Assembly: GCA_038030265.1 (NCBI GenBank)
Contig: CM075938.1
Location: 5,681,009 to 5,745,008 of the forward strand
Length of the DNA: 64,000 nt
From: Corythucha ciliata
Taxonomy: Eukaryota > Arthropoda > Insecta > Hemiptera > Tingidae
Reading direction: 5' to 3'
Part shown: piece by piece, positions 11,091 to 23,312 of the stretch
How the letters are laid out: each line of letters opens with the position of its first letter
How positions within the stretch are numbered: position 1 is the first letter of the stretch
Program-made: the position numbers and the translations under genes
Notes under the pieces: model-generated
The model's database searches: none
The model's input: only the letters and a program-made list of their open reading frames with translations
Told to the model about the DNA's origin: nothing

Positions 11091-14000
11091 AAAATAGAAA
11101 AGGCAGCGTCCCTCAGGTAAGCTATAGAAATATGAACTCAATGCAGGTGGCGAAGAGGTTACCGCACAACTGGTCTGCCATAACAGGGATCCTTTTGATC
11201 GTATCTGAACTGATTTTTATATTGAAAGAATATTCGGAATTACTAATTTTTATCGGCAGTAAAAATGTAGGTACCTATGCAAAAAAAATACATAGATGAT
11301 AAAGGACGCTTGCTTGTTTACCTCATCCTCGCCATACCATTGCATCGTGAATCTAATTTGCAGTTAGAACAATACAGCCATGGAGCCATGGAAGTCAAAT
11401 GCAATCACCTTTGATTTAAACGGGGCTTCTCCACTCACCCTTACTGTGGGAAACCCCGAGCCCCCCCCCCCCTCAGTATAGTAAGGCTGCTCTTTGATCA
11501 TGTAAACTCCGGTAGCAATGCTGGTTTTGGGAAACGTGGGTAGCATGTCGGGGGGGGGGGGGTAGAAAGGCTCAAATAGATTTTCAGGCACTTTACTCGA
11601 GAAAGTGTCTATTTTAATTTGGTTCAAGCGAGAGTCAGCCTATTTGGTCACTAGGAACGAAACGTGACTCCCCTAGCTGCTGTCACTGTGCAAGAGGTTT
11701 AAAGTGATGGTAAATTAATTTGTAACTTGAAAGCAACCAAAGTTAATTTGGTTAGAATTTGGTCGAAGTTCACGGCTGTTTTTTTCTTGTTTTTGTTTTA
11801 TCTTCCTTTGGACAGTTATGAGAAGGGCGGAAGGGTCCCGTCAAATATTTTCCAAAAAGAACCCGCGGTATAAGTATGAGTTAAATTAAATTTTTACTTC
11901 TACTTCATCCTCTTGAGACAGTTATTTCTGTTACTCTCTTTCTTTTAGTGCACTTCGTGGTGAAGGACTCACCCTCGTAAAAAGCTATCACCTTGCAACA
12001 AAATTAGAAGTTTTCTAAAAAGATTTTGTTGGTTTTTCTTTCTACTCTAAAGTTGGTTAATTCGGTTGGCTTAATCAATGTTTTTTGTTGTTTTTTTGTA
12101 TTTTTTGTTTTTTCAATGTTCTTTTCAAATTAGAAGGAGGGATCTTGTAAATTTATGAGAGGTCTTTTCTCTTTTCTTCTGAGGCCCTGACTTAATATTA
12201 AGCGACCTCTCACAATTAATTACCAGCCATTAGGAGCTTATTGCTCACAATGAACTTTATTAATGTTACTTCTTGTTAAAATTTATAGTTTTTGAAATAA
12301 TTTCAGGGCTCAATAAAGTGAATCCAGCAAAATTTTGGGAGAACAGCTGAATAAGATATCAATTCAACTGCCGTATAGCAGGGACTTGTAAGTATAAATG
12401 TAGAATGGATTTAATTGAACCGCGGTCTTTTCTCCAAGGAATGAGCTTCGTGTAGCTGATATATCCCGAATATCGTTCGAACGGGACGCCAATTTCAATG
12501 CCAATTAGATTATGAATTGTCCGTTTGGTGATGCTATAATGCTGTATTTTGAAGCTCATTCATTATTTGATCCCTCTTCAATTATCTGTCCGTGATTCGC
12601 AAATAGACAACTTAGATATAATTCTGTTGGAGGGGTATAGATCGGTTGATTGCAAGAAATTAAAGCGCCACACAAGACATGATGATTCTGATACTTAAAC
12701 CGCTGCTCAAAAGTTAGCAGTTAGTAACGCACTTAAGACACCTCTAGCGATGAAATTAGGTTATTTCCACAAATTTGCTGTCAAAGGAAAAGACCGTTCC
12801 CTCCCTATATCAATCATGCACTTAGAATTCATTTGTTCATTGTTCAAGAGATAATTTTGTTCACACTGGACAGAGATTGTGCGGGGATAGCATGCCTAGT
12901 AACAGGCAATTTATAGCTTTATGATCGTGATATTGAGCCCGGTAAAGGTACAAGTATACAAGTCTAATTTGTACGGTTCCTTCAGACGAAACCATTAGAT
13001 GAGTTACTGAGTCTTAAAATGTAACCATTCATTAAAAAATTAACTCCTTTCAGGTAATAATTTAAGGAGGAAAGCTTTTCCTTGTTCGCCATCAATTACC
13101 ATATTTCTCCATACAGGGAAAGGGATAGCAGATCTAGTAATTTCTGTAATCCTAATCATGCACTACCGCATAAATTGATGGAGTGTTAAGAAACTTGGAG
13201 AGTACAAGAGAGAATTGCATTATAATCACATTACTTGGAATTAACCCAAGTCTGTCACGTTTAATAAAGCAATAAAGTGTCATTTTTCTTTCAAAGCACC
13301 CCATCCCTCATTCTTTATCAAGATTTTTTTTGTTCATAGCCCATCTGCTTTGCTTTCCCCCATTTATTGATCTCGCCTAAAACGTTTTCTGAGTTTCAAA
13401 ACCAACTCAGCCCATTCGTTCGAGGATCGTAAAAATACGAAACGCTCCACGTGCCCTATACCCCCGCCCCCCGACGGATAGTTTTTCTATATCCTTCCTA
13501 AATATATAAATGTATAAAATAGGCCCTGGGGAGACGAGTAGGTAAACGCCAGGAAGGGAATCGTCTATAACAGCAACGGTTTACAACCGGATTGGATTTT
13601 CATTAAATTACTCCCAAGAATGACGACACCCAGACAAGGAAGGGGGGCAGGGCTTAAACGAGTTTTCCAGAAAATTAATGGCTTAAAAAGTGAGAGCGGA
13701 AGGTGTATTTTCCCAGTGTAACGCCGTCTCTCACTGTTGAATTAGTTTTATAATTATTCCGGTCGGTTTAACGAACAAATAAGTTTTTATAATCCGCGGG
13801 ATTAAACTTCCGAACGAGAAACGTTGATAATGTTTTGAAATGATTAAATAAGCTTCGAAGTCTAGTTCTGTTCCAACCCGGCGACAACTTTATTCATTTA
13901 TATTGTATATAAAATAAACACGATGTATGTGACTGAAGAGAGTCAAAAACAATATCCTCGTCAAGCGGTTTCCACTCTCCTCTGTTCTTCAATACAAATA

Positions 14001-17000
14001 TTATTGTGGATGCGTTCCAAAGAGTTATCTTTTTGAAATAGTCAGATGACTGGGCACCATTCGTCCTTGAAACCCTCGGGCAATTGCAATAAACTCGTAT
14101 AAAAGAATGAGACGTGAAAACTGTGTGAGTGTGGCAGTGTAAACGCTCTTTTAACACCTAGTTCGATTAAAGCACCTAACAAATTTTCTGTACGGTAGCT
14201 ACAAAACTTCCTAAGAAAAAGAATGGGTGGAGGGGGGGTGGCAAGGCATCAAGTTAACACCAATCAACGGCTGGCGTGTAGCCACCAACGCGGCTCTTCT
14301 TTTTTCTCTACTCATGGGAAAGAAAGTTCTGTAAGTAAAAGAAAATAACTGGAGTATTTTATTGGTCTAAAAACAAAAAGAACATGCACAAAAACAAGCC
14401 CCTTTTTTATAGGGGCACCACTTTTTTTATACTTCTCATTCACTTTTCTCCATGTTTCTCCAAGGTGAAACTAACGAAAGCTTGAAGGGCTTCCTTTCCA
14501 AGCCCGTTACAAAACAAAGAAGCCTTTGTCCTGACTCACTCAACGCTCCCTACTTCACTGAGGCGTTTTTGAATATTATATCGGACTGCAGTCCCCGTGT
14601 TAAACCTCCCATCCACTTGTCGCACTTTTTTGTGCAGACTTTTCTCGTGTGCCACCTTCTCTACTTTTTTCATTCTTCAAAAACTTCAATATTCAGAACC
14701 ACTCGCCATTTATTCAAAGATATTTTTCAAACGTCAAACTCGCTGAAAAAAAGGAATTAAAATTGTAATTATAGCCTATAGCCTAAGCCAGTTTAAATCC
14801 GGGAGGTCTCAGAAGGGGCGGCGGCGTCATTTAGATGGTTGAAACTCAACTTGACCCAAATGGAGTTCCTTTTGAATTTACATAGGTTGGTAAAGTACTG
14901 CCGCTATTGGGGATTCCGGCGACGCTCTTGTGGGCGAGCGTTTGTTGATCAAGAAAGTTCTAAGGAGAAGAGTTGGTAAGAGTGAGAGGGAAAAAGGGTA
15001 TATAAAGGTTACCTTGAGAATATGTTCATTTTCACAGAAAGGCGAAAATTCCATTTAAGAAGGGATAGAGGATTTCGAGGAAAATGGAGTTCGACTGAGG
15101 CTTCGCGAAATAAATCATTAATGCGAAAATGGACTAGCCCAATTTGACGGAAAGGGAAGGAAGAGTTCCTGAGTTCAGAGACTGTGTGAAAGAAAACTTG
15201 AAGTTCAAAAAAGCACCTTCACTCAACGTCATCGCGTAGATTTCCTTTAAATTCAGTTTATCTTTATTCCAGAGAAAAACGCTTTATATGACACAGTAAA
15301 ATTTTATAAAAGGAAATCGCAAGGAACACTTTAATAATTCAAACACATAGAAACCGGTAAAATGTGTTCGATTTTGCGTAGGAATATGCAAATAAACAAA
15401 CAATTTCGTAGGGGAAAATAATGAATAAATATCACCTTCGTTTTACCCACAACGTGATTCCATCAAAATAAAGAATTTAATTAAACGGGCTTCGATGCTA
15501 TAAACACGAAGCTGTCAAAGGTTGATTGCATTTAGAGAACACGGAAGATCATTATGATAATTGCATCCAATGGATGAGAGAGAAATTTGACGACTTTAAC
15601 AATAGACCGACCCGCTTGGCAAATGACGGTTGGCATAGCGAAGTCGCCGACATGTTCGTTAGGGTGGTGAAGGGACGGGCGTGGGTGGGATTGAAAAGCC
15701 TAGACATCTGGGCTGAGAGAGGAGGATGACACAGAAAGGACAAAATGGTCTAAACAATAGAACTAATCGCTTGAGAAGTTTTTATAATTATTGTGTAACG
15801 CTTTTAAATTACTTGGAAATACACGGTGAGCAAATACAAGAGAATGCAATGAGTCATTTCTGCTCGCTGAAGAGGGGAAAGTATGAACATTGTATAGACG
15901 TGTTAGTGGATTTTACTTTTTCTCAAGTCGAATAAATGGAGTGTGGCTCGTCTAACACGGCATCTTTCATTCAATAATTGCAAAAACATAATCTGATCGA
16001 TCTAATTCCGATTTTATCGTCTTTTTTCCCATTCTAAAACGTATATTTTCCAAGGGGAATCTCCGCATTATAGTCAAATGGTCCCTGTTAAACCAACGTC
16101 TAATATAACCCTCCATCTATTATTTTACACCCGTGATTTTGACGTATGAATGAAAAATCCTCCTCGAAAAGCTTATGGGTCTACTAGTTTTACCCGACAT
16201 TTTCGATGTAATAAAACGAGAGAAGTTTATGCATGCCTTCTTCAATGCGAAAATCCCTCTTCCTCTCTAGCCCCTTCAGTTAGACAATCAGTAAAAAGCA
16301 CAACCTGTCAACCCCCGTCTTTCACTTGTAAGAGCCTCACACCCTTCTCTCTCGTAATATTCCTTCGCCATACGACGGCACCATCAAAGTCAGAAGACTT
16401 CAGCATCCCTTTTCTTCTTCTTCTTCTTCTTCTGTATAGGACAGACTTCCCCCACATGATTCTAGTAGTGTAGACCACAGAATCAGTTTTTTTTCTCTCG
16501 CCCTTCCTCTCACTCCCGCATCATTTGACACCCATAAAGTTCCCACGGCTGGATCCTTCATCATTCTTCCCAACTGGGGTTATACGAAGACGTCAATCGA
16601 TTAGCATTATAAAAATCTCAGTCAGAAGAGAGGGGGGAAATTTAAGGGGACAATCCTTGTTTTATGGGATGATTCAAAAAAGTATAATGGACAAAAAGAG
16701 GGACATTTAATGACCGCATTTAGGTAACAGGTCTTTGCAGCATTTTTATTATTTTTTATTGTTTATTTACCTACCAAAAGTTTTGTTTTTCTTTAGTATC
16801 ATCCATTATCTACAGGATACTTTCATGGTTTGCGTAACCGTCTGAGTAAAGTCATTACGGTAGTAAACTTTTTTTTATTTTAAAAAAAATGTGTTTCTCA
16901 CCATTAAAATATCTTAATGAAATAGAAGAGACAGTGTGACACTTTCAGTTAGAAGGAGAAAAGTTAATAGCAACATTCCGGCGAATTAAAGTCGAGAGGA

Positions 17001-18331
17001 AGGGGCGTTTAACCACAGAGATTTCCTTTACAGCCCTCTGGAGGAAAGTGTCGAAGGGATAAAAACCGTGTTCCAGGTTAGTTCCCCCATCAAACAGTCA
17101 AGAGAGGTGAAACAAGTCATTTATTCTAGGTGAAACTAAATTGAAATATTTCGTTGTGAATTATTCCATAATTTGATAAGTTTACTCGTGACAACGTTAA
17201 TTTTCCCATTTTCAATTCCCAGGTTAAGCTCATCCGTAATTTGAATAAAGCTGAGTGAGGCAAATGCATAGTACGCTCTCATTGCTTTTTCTTGAGATTT
17301 TCTGCCTTCAGCACTCCTTCACATAATTAAAGCTGTACATATATAAAGCTGCCTCTTACAATTCACTTGTTGAAAGGGAAATATTAAAGGTCTGAACGAA
17401 CCTTCCTTATTCATTTTCTAGTACTAACAGCGTTTGATGTTCCACAGCAATTTGTGCCATGAATTTGTACGTCAGTCTTCCTTATCGTATTCGCGTAGTG
17501 CAAAATGCGTCTCACGCGATACTTTTCTGGCAATTTCACTCTCCGCCGACGCGCGGCGACTGACGATGAGGCTTTCCTGCTGGAAGCGGTACAAAATTCA
17601 CACCGATTGCCCTCTTCAAGAGCGTTCGAACGGCTGCTCCGAGAGAAAAATTGTACAAAAAAACTGGCTATTGAGCACTGTTCATAATGAGGGTAATTTG
17701 GCAAAACTCAAAACGCTCTTTGTGTGCCTAAGCCCGCGACGTGAATCCATTGTTCGTGTTCAAGCATAATTTTGCCCGATGATTCTCCTCAAAACTAATT
17801 GAAACTGTATTCTACAATTATTACAGTGCGAACAGAAAAAAAGTGAAGAGCGTGCTCTGAAGGCTTATTTAAGCATTTGTGTTAAACCGCGTAATGAGGA
17901 ACATCCACGCAAGCAATGTCAGCAGACAAGAGGATCCTTATTATACCAATTTCTTGACGCTTAATGACCTGGGAGGGGGAGGGTGGCGTGACATTTCCGA
18001 GAACCGTCACTCTCCCTTATATTTTTCTTTCTGAGGGTGGAGGCAGAAACTGCCATGTTATTAACCGGCAAATAATCGGTCGAGTTAACTCCCCTTTTTC
18101 GTAAAGCAACATTTGGGTCACCCTTTGCCTTTAAAAAAGAGACTGGAGAAAAATATAGAATAGGAGTATAATACAAAGTTCCAGGACAATCCGTGACGTT
18201 TTCCTTTCTATTCGTTAAAAGGCATGGAAAGGTCAGCGGGGTCCCTGTGACCTTTTGTCCTAAATGTAACAAATAAGGGCCGAATAATTAGTGGAAAGGT
18301 TAAAACTTATTACTCGATTCAATTTCTATTA
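11091..18331. other. long anonymous AT-rich stretch
   Basis: No protein-coding gene or structural RNA can be supported over about 7.2 kb. It contains C12 at 11461-11472 and G13 at 11550-11562 (complementary runs less than 100 bp apart), a CTT microsatellite near 16411-16433 and many T/A runs. A GC-richer patch at 17505-17690 carries overlapping open frames on both strands, with no recognisable motif. Confidence 0.5.
16411..16433. repeat. CTT trinucleotide microsatellite
   Basis: About seven uninterrupted TTC/CTT units. Confidence 0.85.
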
Positions 18332-18466
18332 GGGCCAATTTCACCACCAGGAGTTAGGTTGGAATTACCTAACTCTAACATTGTTTACATAAATAGTGAC
18401 GCCTTTTTTCAGTTAATTCTGAGTTAACGTAACTCAAACCTTAACTCTCGGTGGTGAAATCCACCA
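18332..18466. mobile_element. 135-bp MITE, PIF/Harbinger-like
   Basis: Terminal inverted repeats share ATTTCACCACC (left outer end GGGCCA, right outer end TGGTGG in reverse complement). The element is flanked by TTA on both sides (18329-18331 and 18467-18469), the 3-bp duplication typical of PIF/Harbinger elements. Interior hairpins GAGTTAGGT/ACCTAACTC and GAGTTA/TAACTC strengthen the fold. No coding capacity. Confidence 0.7.
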
Positions 18467-18639
18467 TTAGTGTTGCAGAGGTCTCAAAAAATGTGATAAA
18501 ATTGTGCCTCCTTCGATCATTCGTGGGTGGGGGGTGGGGTGGACACAAAACATAACCCACACGGACGAGCTTATTAATAGGCAACCCGAGATACGCCCGA
18601 GTCACGAGGGACTCCGAGCCCTTATCAAAGTAAGATGAG

Positions 18640-18929
18640 GGGGTGGCTTAAGTGGAGCTATCCTTCCCGGGTGTGATGCTTCTCAAGATGAGCAGTTTCA
18701 GGTTTTGATTGAGCCAACCCAGCGAAAGTTTGCATTTGAAAGGAGTCGCATCGTTGGATGTGACCGTTTTTTGCCTTTTATTGCATCTGGAGCCGCACAT
18801 GGTTGCCACACCGGACTTGAATATGACAGCAGAGCTACAGTAAAGCTTCAACCACCAAAATTTGGCTCCAATGTTGTAATTCAGCGGCTTTTTTATGATA
18901 ACGCGTCTAGAACTTGGAAAACTCGCTAA
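18640..18929 (+). pseudogene. possible coding fragment, family unknown
   Basis: A frame of about 96 codons without stop ends TAA at 18927-18929. It lies in a locally GC-richer patch and has no ATG near its start; a pyrimidine-poor AG near 18695 could be a splice acceptor. The composition looks protein-like (mixed charged and hydrophobic residues, no low-complexity runs), but no family is recognised. It may be an exon, a pseudogene piece or chance. Confidence 0.2.
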
Positions 18930-19613
18930 TTGTCGGCTAATCTTATGTGGTAAAGCGCGCGTTCACACCGAAAATGTGAGGCGAAAATTGTGAAAAAACG
19001 CCAATTAACCGATCAAGTCGGTAAATCCTTACAAACGCGTATAAAAGGGAGTGAAAGGCTAAAACTTTCGGTCAAAAATCGAAAAATAATGCGCTGCTAT
19101 AAAGTTAAGAAAAGCGATATACTTCGCGGGAAAAATCGATGAATAACGCTAATTCCCATGGCTATTCAGAACTCGGTAACAAAACCGCCTATTTCACTCC
19201 GGAAACCGGCTACTCACCCTAAAACCTGTCAATCTTTGTTTTGTTGATTTGGCTGTTCTGAATTTTAAATGGAAAGTTGGTTATTTCAATTGGAACAAAT
19301 ACAGCCGCTGTCTTTTTTTATCGGAATTAGTTGTGTAGACTTCCAAAACAGTATTTTACCAACTCAAAAGTCAGTCAGGACATCATGAGTTAATCCCCTG
19401 AAACTGAGTTCGCACAGTTGGCACTACCCAGACTATAATTATCGGCTTAGCACGACAAATTAACAACACAATTCAGTAAATTAGCATTGCAGCACTCTGT
19501 TCTCGACCGCTATAGAGATAATTCTGCTCGAAAATCTCAATTTTCCGCCATAGTAATTGAATATTCTCCATTCCTGACAATTACTGTAGAACTCAGTCAA
19601 TAAATTCTGATTA

Positions 19614-20166
19614 GGTAGTCATACACGATCTGCGGCAGATTTCATGTTTTTGACAGATATTGGTGGTGAAAAATTGCTGGTTAGTGGGCAATAAACGATG
19701 ACAGATCTACAAATATCTGCCGAACGTTATCGGTGGGAGTTCAAATCCGTCAGATGTGGTCTGTGGTCCCCCAATAACCTACCGATTGCTCCTCTACCGA
19801 ATTTGGTGAGAGATATCTGTGGGACAGATCTGCCGATTTTGAATCGGGCGTCAACCTTTAACGTAACGATCTGATCTGTCCGTTCTATAGTGTTAAATAA
19901 AGGTGCGTTTACACTGAAGTGTCTGACATTTATGTAGCTCCCGATTCAAAATCGGCAGATCTGTCCCACAGATATCCCTCATGAGAAATCGGTAGGTTAG
20001 TGGGGGACCACAGACCACATCTGACGGATTTGAACTCCCTCCGATATCGTTCGGCAGATATTTGTAGATCTGTTATCGTTTATTGCCCACTAACGAGCAA
20101 ATTTTCACCACCGATATCTGTCAAAAACATGAAATCTGCCCAGATGTCTGCTCGTGTATGCCCACC
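19614..20166. mobile_element. 553-bp foldback MITE, TA target duplication
   Basis: Two arms of about 230 bp (19614-19850 and 19935-20166) are inverted copies at high identity around a central spacer of about 85 bp. The termini read GGTAGTCATACACG and, in reverse complement, GGTGGGCATACACG. TA flanks both sides (19612-19613, 20167-20168), as in Tc1/mariner-type elements. The arms share CAGATCTGCCGATTTTGAAT-type motifs and ATATCTG repeats. Transcription across it would give a long double-stranded hairpin RNA. Confidence 0.85.
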
Positions 20167-22012
20167 TATAGCTAGATTTCACAGTTTTCATCCGTGGCAC
20201 TAGAATTGATTAATTTTAAAATACATAGATAAAATTAAATAGTGCATTTTTTGAATGAAATGCACTAATTCTCGTGAAATAAAGTTTAAATTGGGTCAGA
20301 ACGGAAAAAAGTACTTTGAAAACGCCAAACAAAGTCCGACCCCCCTCCCCCTTCACAACCACACTTTTTCGTCTATAGCTCCAGATCTAACGCTGTTGAC
20401 CCTCGTGTAACTTGATTTTATCAACTCCCTCACTCCCGGACCCGCCCCTAACTTCGCCAATCTATAGTTGGTTAGTTCTACCGCGCTTCCCATCCTATTT
20501 TCTTTTTCGCTCACTCCCACACTCTCTCTCTCTTCACCTCTTTCTCTCTCTATCTATCTCTCCCTTTTCAATGGTACCGACTTGTGGATTACTACAAAAA
20601 AGCAGCCCATATTTCAACAGAGGTTTTCTCTCATTCTCATACATACGTCCCCCCTTACCTAATTAAAATTCTCGGTCTACTCCAAGCATTGGGTGAGAAT
20701 CAGAAAAAAATCCTTGTGATCTGCAACTTCTGCAAGTGAGAAAAAAACCATGAAATGAAACGAAAAATAAATCACTGGATTTAAGGTTTTAATTAATTGC
20801 CAGCTGATAGGGAAGGGATGATAATTAGTAATTAGCGTCCTTTGTCAATCCTTCTCCCTCCCACCGAGAAGTAAAGAAGAGAGCCATTTCGGCATTCGAA
20901 GAACTCCATTGAAAAGTAATTGATCTATTTTTTTTTTTTTTTTCATTCATTCATTCATCGAACTATTTACGCTAGGACCTACTCAAGCTTGAAGGTCTCA
21001 ATGCCATAAAATAATTGATTTTTTTTTTCTTCTTTTTTTAACAAGCGAGAGGTTTGAAATCTTATTGGGAAGATATACCCGATGCTCCAGACTTCAAAAC
21101 TTTCCATAGGTCCCTGTTATATTTGTACTCAGCAAATTGTTTGTGTGCTACGACACAGCCAGACGCAGCTCCATGCCCTCATTTCTGACATAAAAAGAGA
21201 CCGGGGGTGGGAGGGAAGTTAACCAGTATTTTGATTGACTGACGGATGAATTGGCCGTGCCATTGAGCTGGGGCGAGGCCGGGGAAAGACAAGGGCCTTA
21301 GCGAGCTTGAGAAATTGACTGCCTATCGAGCTCAGGGCTTTTATTTTTTCCACTATGACAGAAAGGTGTTATGAGGGGCTGGGGAGGAGGGACGCGGAAA
21401 AAGGACAGCACGAGCTCCGTAGAAGGGGGGAATTATAAGGTTGCGAAAAAAGCACTTTCAAAAAAAGGAGAGAATAGCACGTCTTGCTTTTTTTCCCTCC
21501 TTGTATTCTCCACTTTTAAGAACGGAAGAGGCAATCAAAAGTGTTTGATTAATTCAAGTATCGGGTCAAGTACAAATGTATTTTTGACTTTTCATACACT
21601 CACAGTGTTCCTTTTTAAAGGCGAAACTCAAACTTACGCAATCACCCTGCTCGCGTGCTCTTACTATTTAATTTCCTAATGAGGTGCTCTCTCACTCCCT
21701 CTTGACAGGTAGAGCTATCAAACTAGAAATGGGAGTTCGTTAAACATGATTTAATAACGAAGCTTACGATTCTGAGAAGGGCGTTAAGTCAAACAGAAAG
21801 CTCAAGACTATTTACTACCCAACCCTTCATGCCCTACATCAGCCACGGTTTGATTATGTTCAGCAGGGAAGATGAAATTAATGTTGGAAAGTGCCAGAGA
21901 CACTTCTGAACTATTGCTGATTTCCACGAATGACGCTTGTCTATTTATGGAAAACTATTCTCAAAAACAAGGCCAAAATAAATGTACTAGAAAATAAATA
22001 TAAATTATATCC
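20167..22012. other. anonymous sequence with CT-rich and T-rich tracts
   Basis: No gene is supported. CT-repeat-rich sequence lies at about 20519-20566, a T tract followed by TCAT repeats at about 20929-20960, and another T tract near 21019. Open frames in the CT-rich stretch are compositional artefacts. Confidence 0.5.
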
Positions 22013-22054
22013 TTAAAATTGTAATTGGCCATGTTGTTGTGGAGTTAATCAGAC

Positions 22055-22090
22055 GTCCAGGTGGTATATGTTGTTGTCTCTCCACAATAA
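22055..22090 (+). repeat. 36-bp terminal inverted repeat, left copy
   Basis: Exact reverse complement of 24330-24365. It begins GTCCAGGTGGTATATG and ends CTCCACAATAA. No mismatches were found by eye. Confidence 0.9.
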
Positions 22091-22109
22091 TTGTTTTTAT
22101 TTCTTTCTT

Positions 22110-22162
22110 GGTCTTGGTCCTAATCGATTTTCTGCCTGTCTAGGCCATCATCAGGACCATTA
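22110..22162 (-). ncRNA. hammerhead ribozyme candidate, left arm (minus strand)
   Basis: Inverted copy of the right-arm motif, with the same CTGATGA and GAAA boxes and stem II. It has one extra G in the distal stem I strand (GGACC instead of GACC), which shifts the residue before the cleavage site and may weaken it. Confidence 0.45.
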
Positions 22163-22247
22163 TTACAATAAGTTTTTGTGTGTCTTCCACGCTCGGAAGC
22201 GGTAGAGGAAGTCAACGAGTGTGGAAGACACACAAAAACTTATTTTA

Positions 22248-22298
22248 ATAATGGTCCTGATGATGGCCTAGACAGGCAGAAAATCGATTAGACCAAGA
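22248..22298 (+). ncRNA. hammerhead ribozyme candidate, right arm (plus strand)
   Basis: The order fits a minimal hammerhead: TGGTC (stem I), the conserved box CTGATGA, a short stem II (GCCT, loop AGAC, AGGC), then GAA, a 3-bp stem III AAT/ATT with a tiny CG loop, an unpaired A before the predicted cleavage site, and GACCA pairing with the initial TGGTC. The core boxes CTGATGA and GAAA are intact. Very short stem III is a known property of hammerheads in Penelope-like elements. One base next to stem II is unpaired, so activity is uncertain. Confidence 0.55.
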
Positions 22299-22611
22299 CC
22301 AAGAAAGCAATAAAAACAATTAGGAACTTGCATGGGTCGGAATTTCCAAGGGATATTTTTTTTTTTTTTTTGGCCAGGTAGAACCTAAAAATTAACTTGT
22401 CGCAACAAAGTGCTCTTAAAATCATGCCAATAATTATTAAATTGGTCACAAAAAGTCATTAATTTTCGCACTCGTCACAACGCCTTGTGATTGGATGATT
22501 GTCCGTGACGTCACTTAGTTCAACTTTTTCCGAGTGGCTGTTATTGGTATGGAGATTCATAGTTTCATACTCATTTTCTTTCGTTATTTAAAAGTAATTT
22601 GATACATTAAA

Positions 22612-23312
22612 ATGGAATTAAATAGTCTGTCTGAACTTACAGAAACTGGGCTCCGTAGAATAGGTATGCTTATTTTCTCTTATCAACTTATCATTTCCTT
22701 CTTTTTGCCTTGGTTATAATTTTACTATCGCTGTTCTCAGTGCTATCTTACTCATTACTATTACTTTTATTCATTTGCTTTGAGGCATAATAAAATATGT
22801 ACAAATACTTCTTCGTGCCTCAATGCTAGAGCACAACTTTAAAACTCCGGAAAAACTATATACCTATATGTAGAACGGTGCCTATGAATAACCCAGCTCG
22901 GGCGAAGTGGTTCAAAGCGCATGCAGGCGAGAACAACATGGTCCGGTTCTATAATCATCTACAATGTTCTTCTGATGTGAAGACCAGTTTGACGCGAGTA
23001 AATTCAATTATTATCAAATATAATTTGGTTAAAGGTGGAAGTAATCATAGAGGTCGGAAGCCTTCAGTGGCTTCATTAGTTTGTTTCTTCTTGTTTTCTG
23101 GCTCTTCCTTTCTGAATGCGAAGGATGAAGTCAGGATAACATTGCTCCGTTTCTTGATTCTTATAAGTCAGTGAACCATTTTTCAGCTCGAAAATGACGT
23201 TGAGAACTTGATGTACCTGAGGACATTTTCACCTACTTCGAGGACTCGCATACAACTGAAGCTGGGAGTTGTACCCTCTCGATCTGAGTGCCAACGATCT
23301 CGACTGACGGGG
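22612..23312 (+). CDS. possible spliced gene inside the insertion, THAP-like fragment
   Basis: Three candidate exons: 22612-22663 (ATG, 17 codons, donor AG/GTATG), 22874-22997 (acceptor TAG, donor CGA/GTAAAT) and 23187-23312 (acceptor TTTTTCAG, donor GGG/GTAAGC). Exons 2 and 3 join in phase. Exon 2 has a V-P-M-N-N-P-A-R-A-K-W-F segment and exon 3 ends near R-I-Q-L-K-L-G-V-V-P-S. This recalls the middle and the A-V-P-T/S end of THAP DNA-binding domains, but the zinc-binding C-x2-H reads C-S-S-D, so zinc binding is doubtful. Exon 1 does not fit in phase with exon 2, so this exon model is incomplete. A TGACGTCA box lies near 22507 and AATAAA signals at 24069-24074 and 24082-24087. Speculative; it could be chance frames. 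Confidence 0.25.

Larger units (their letters stand above)
22088..22322. repeat. 235-bp near-perfect palindrome
   Basis: The left arm 22088-22195 and right arm 22216-22322 are inverted copies with about four differences over 108 positions, around a 20-nt loop (22196-22215). Each arm contains one hammerhead-like core, so the cores point in opposite directions. The left arm overlaps the end of the 36-bp repeat. Confidence 0.9.

Noticed and set aside
17411..17769. Overlapping open frames on both strands in a GC-richer patch
   Set aside because: Three frames are open at once and none shows a motif; most likely compositional.
20412..20666. Ser/Leu-rich open frames
   Set aside because: They follow the CT-repeat tract; the reading frames are a by-product of the low-complexity DNA.
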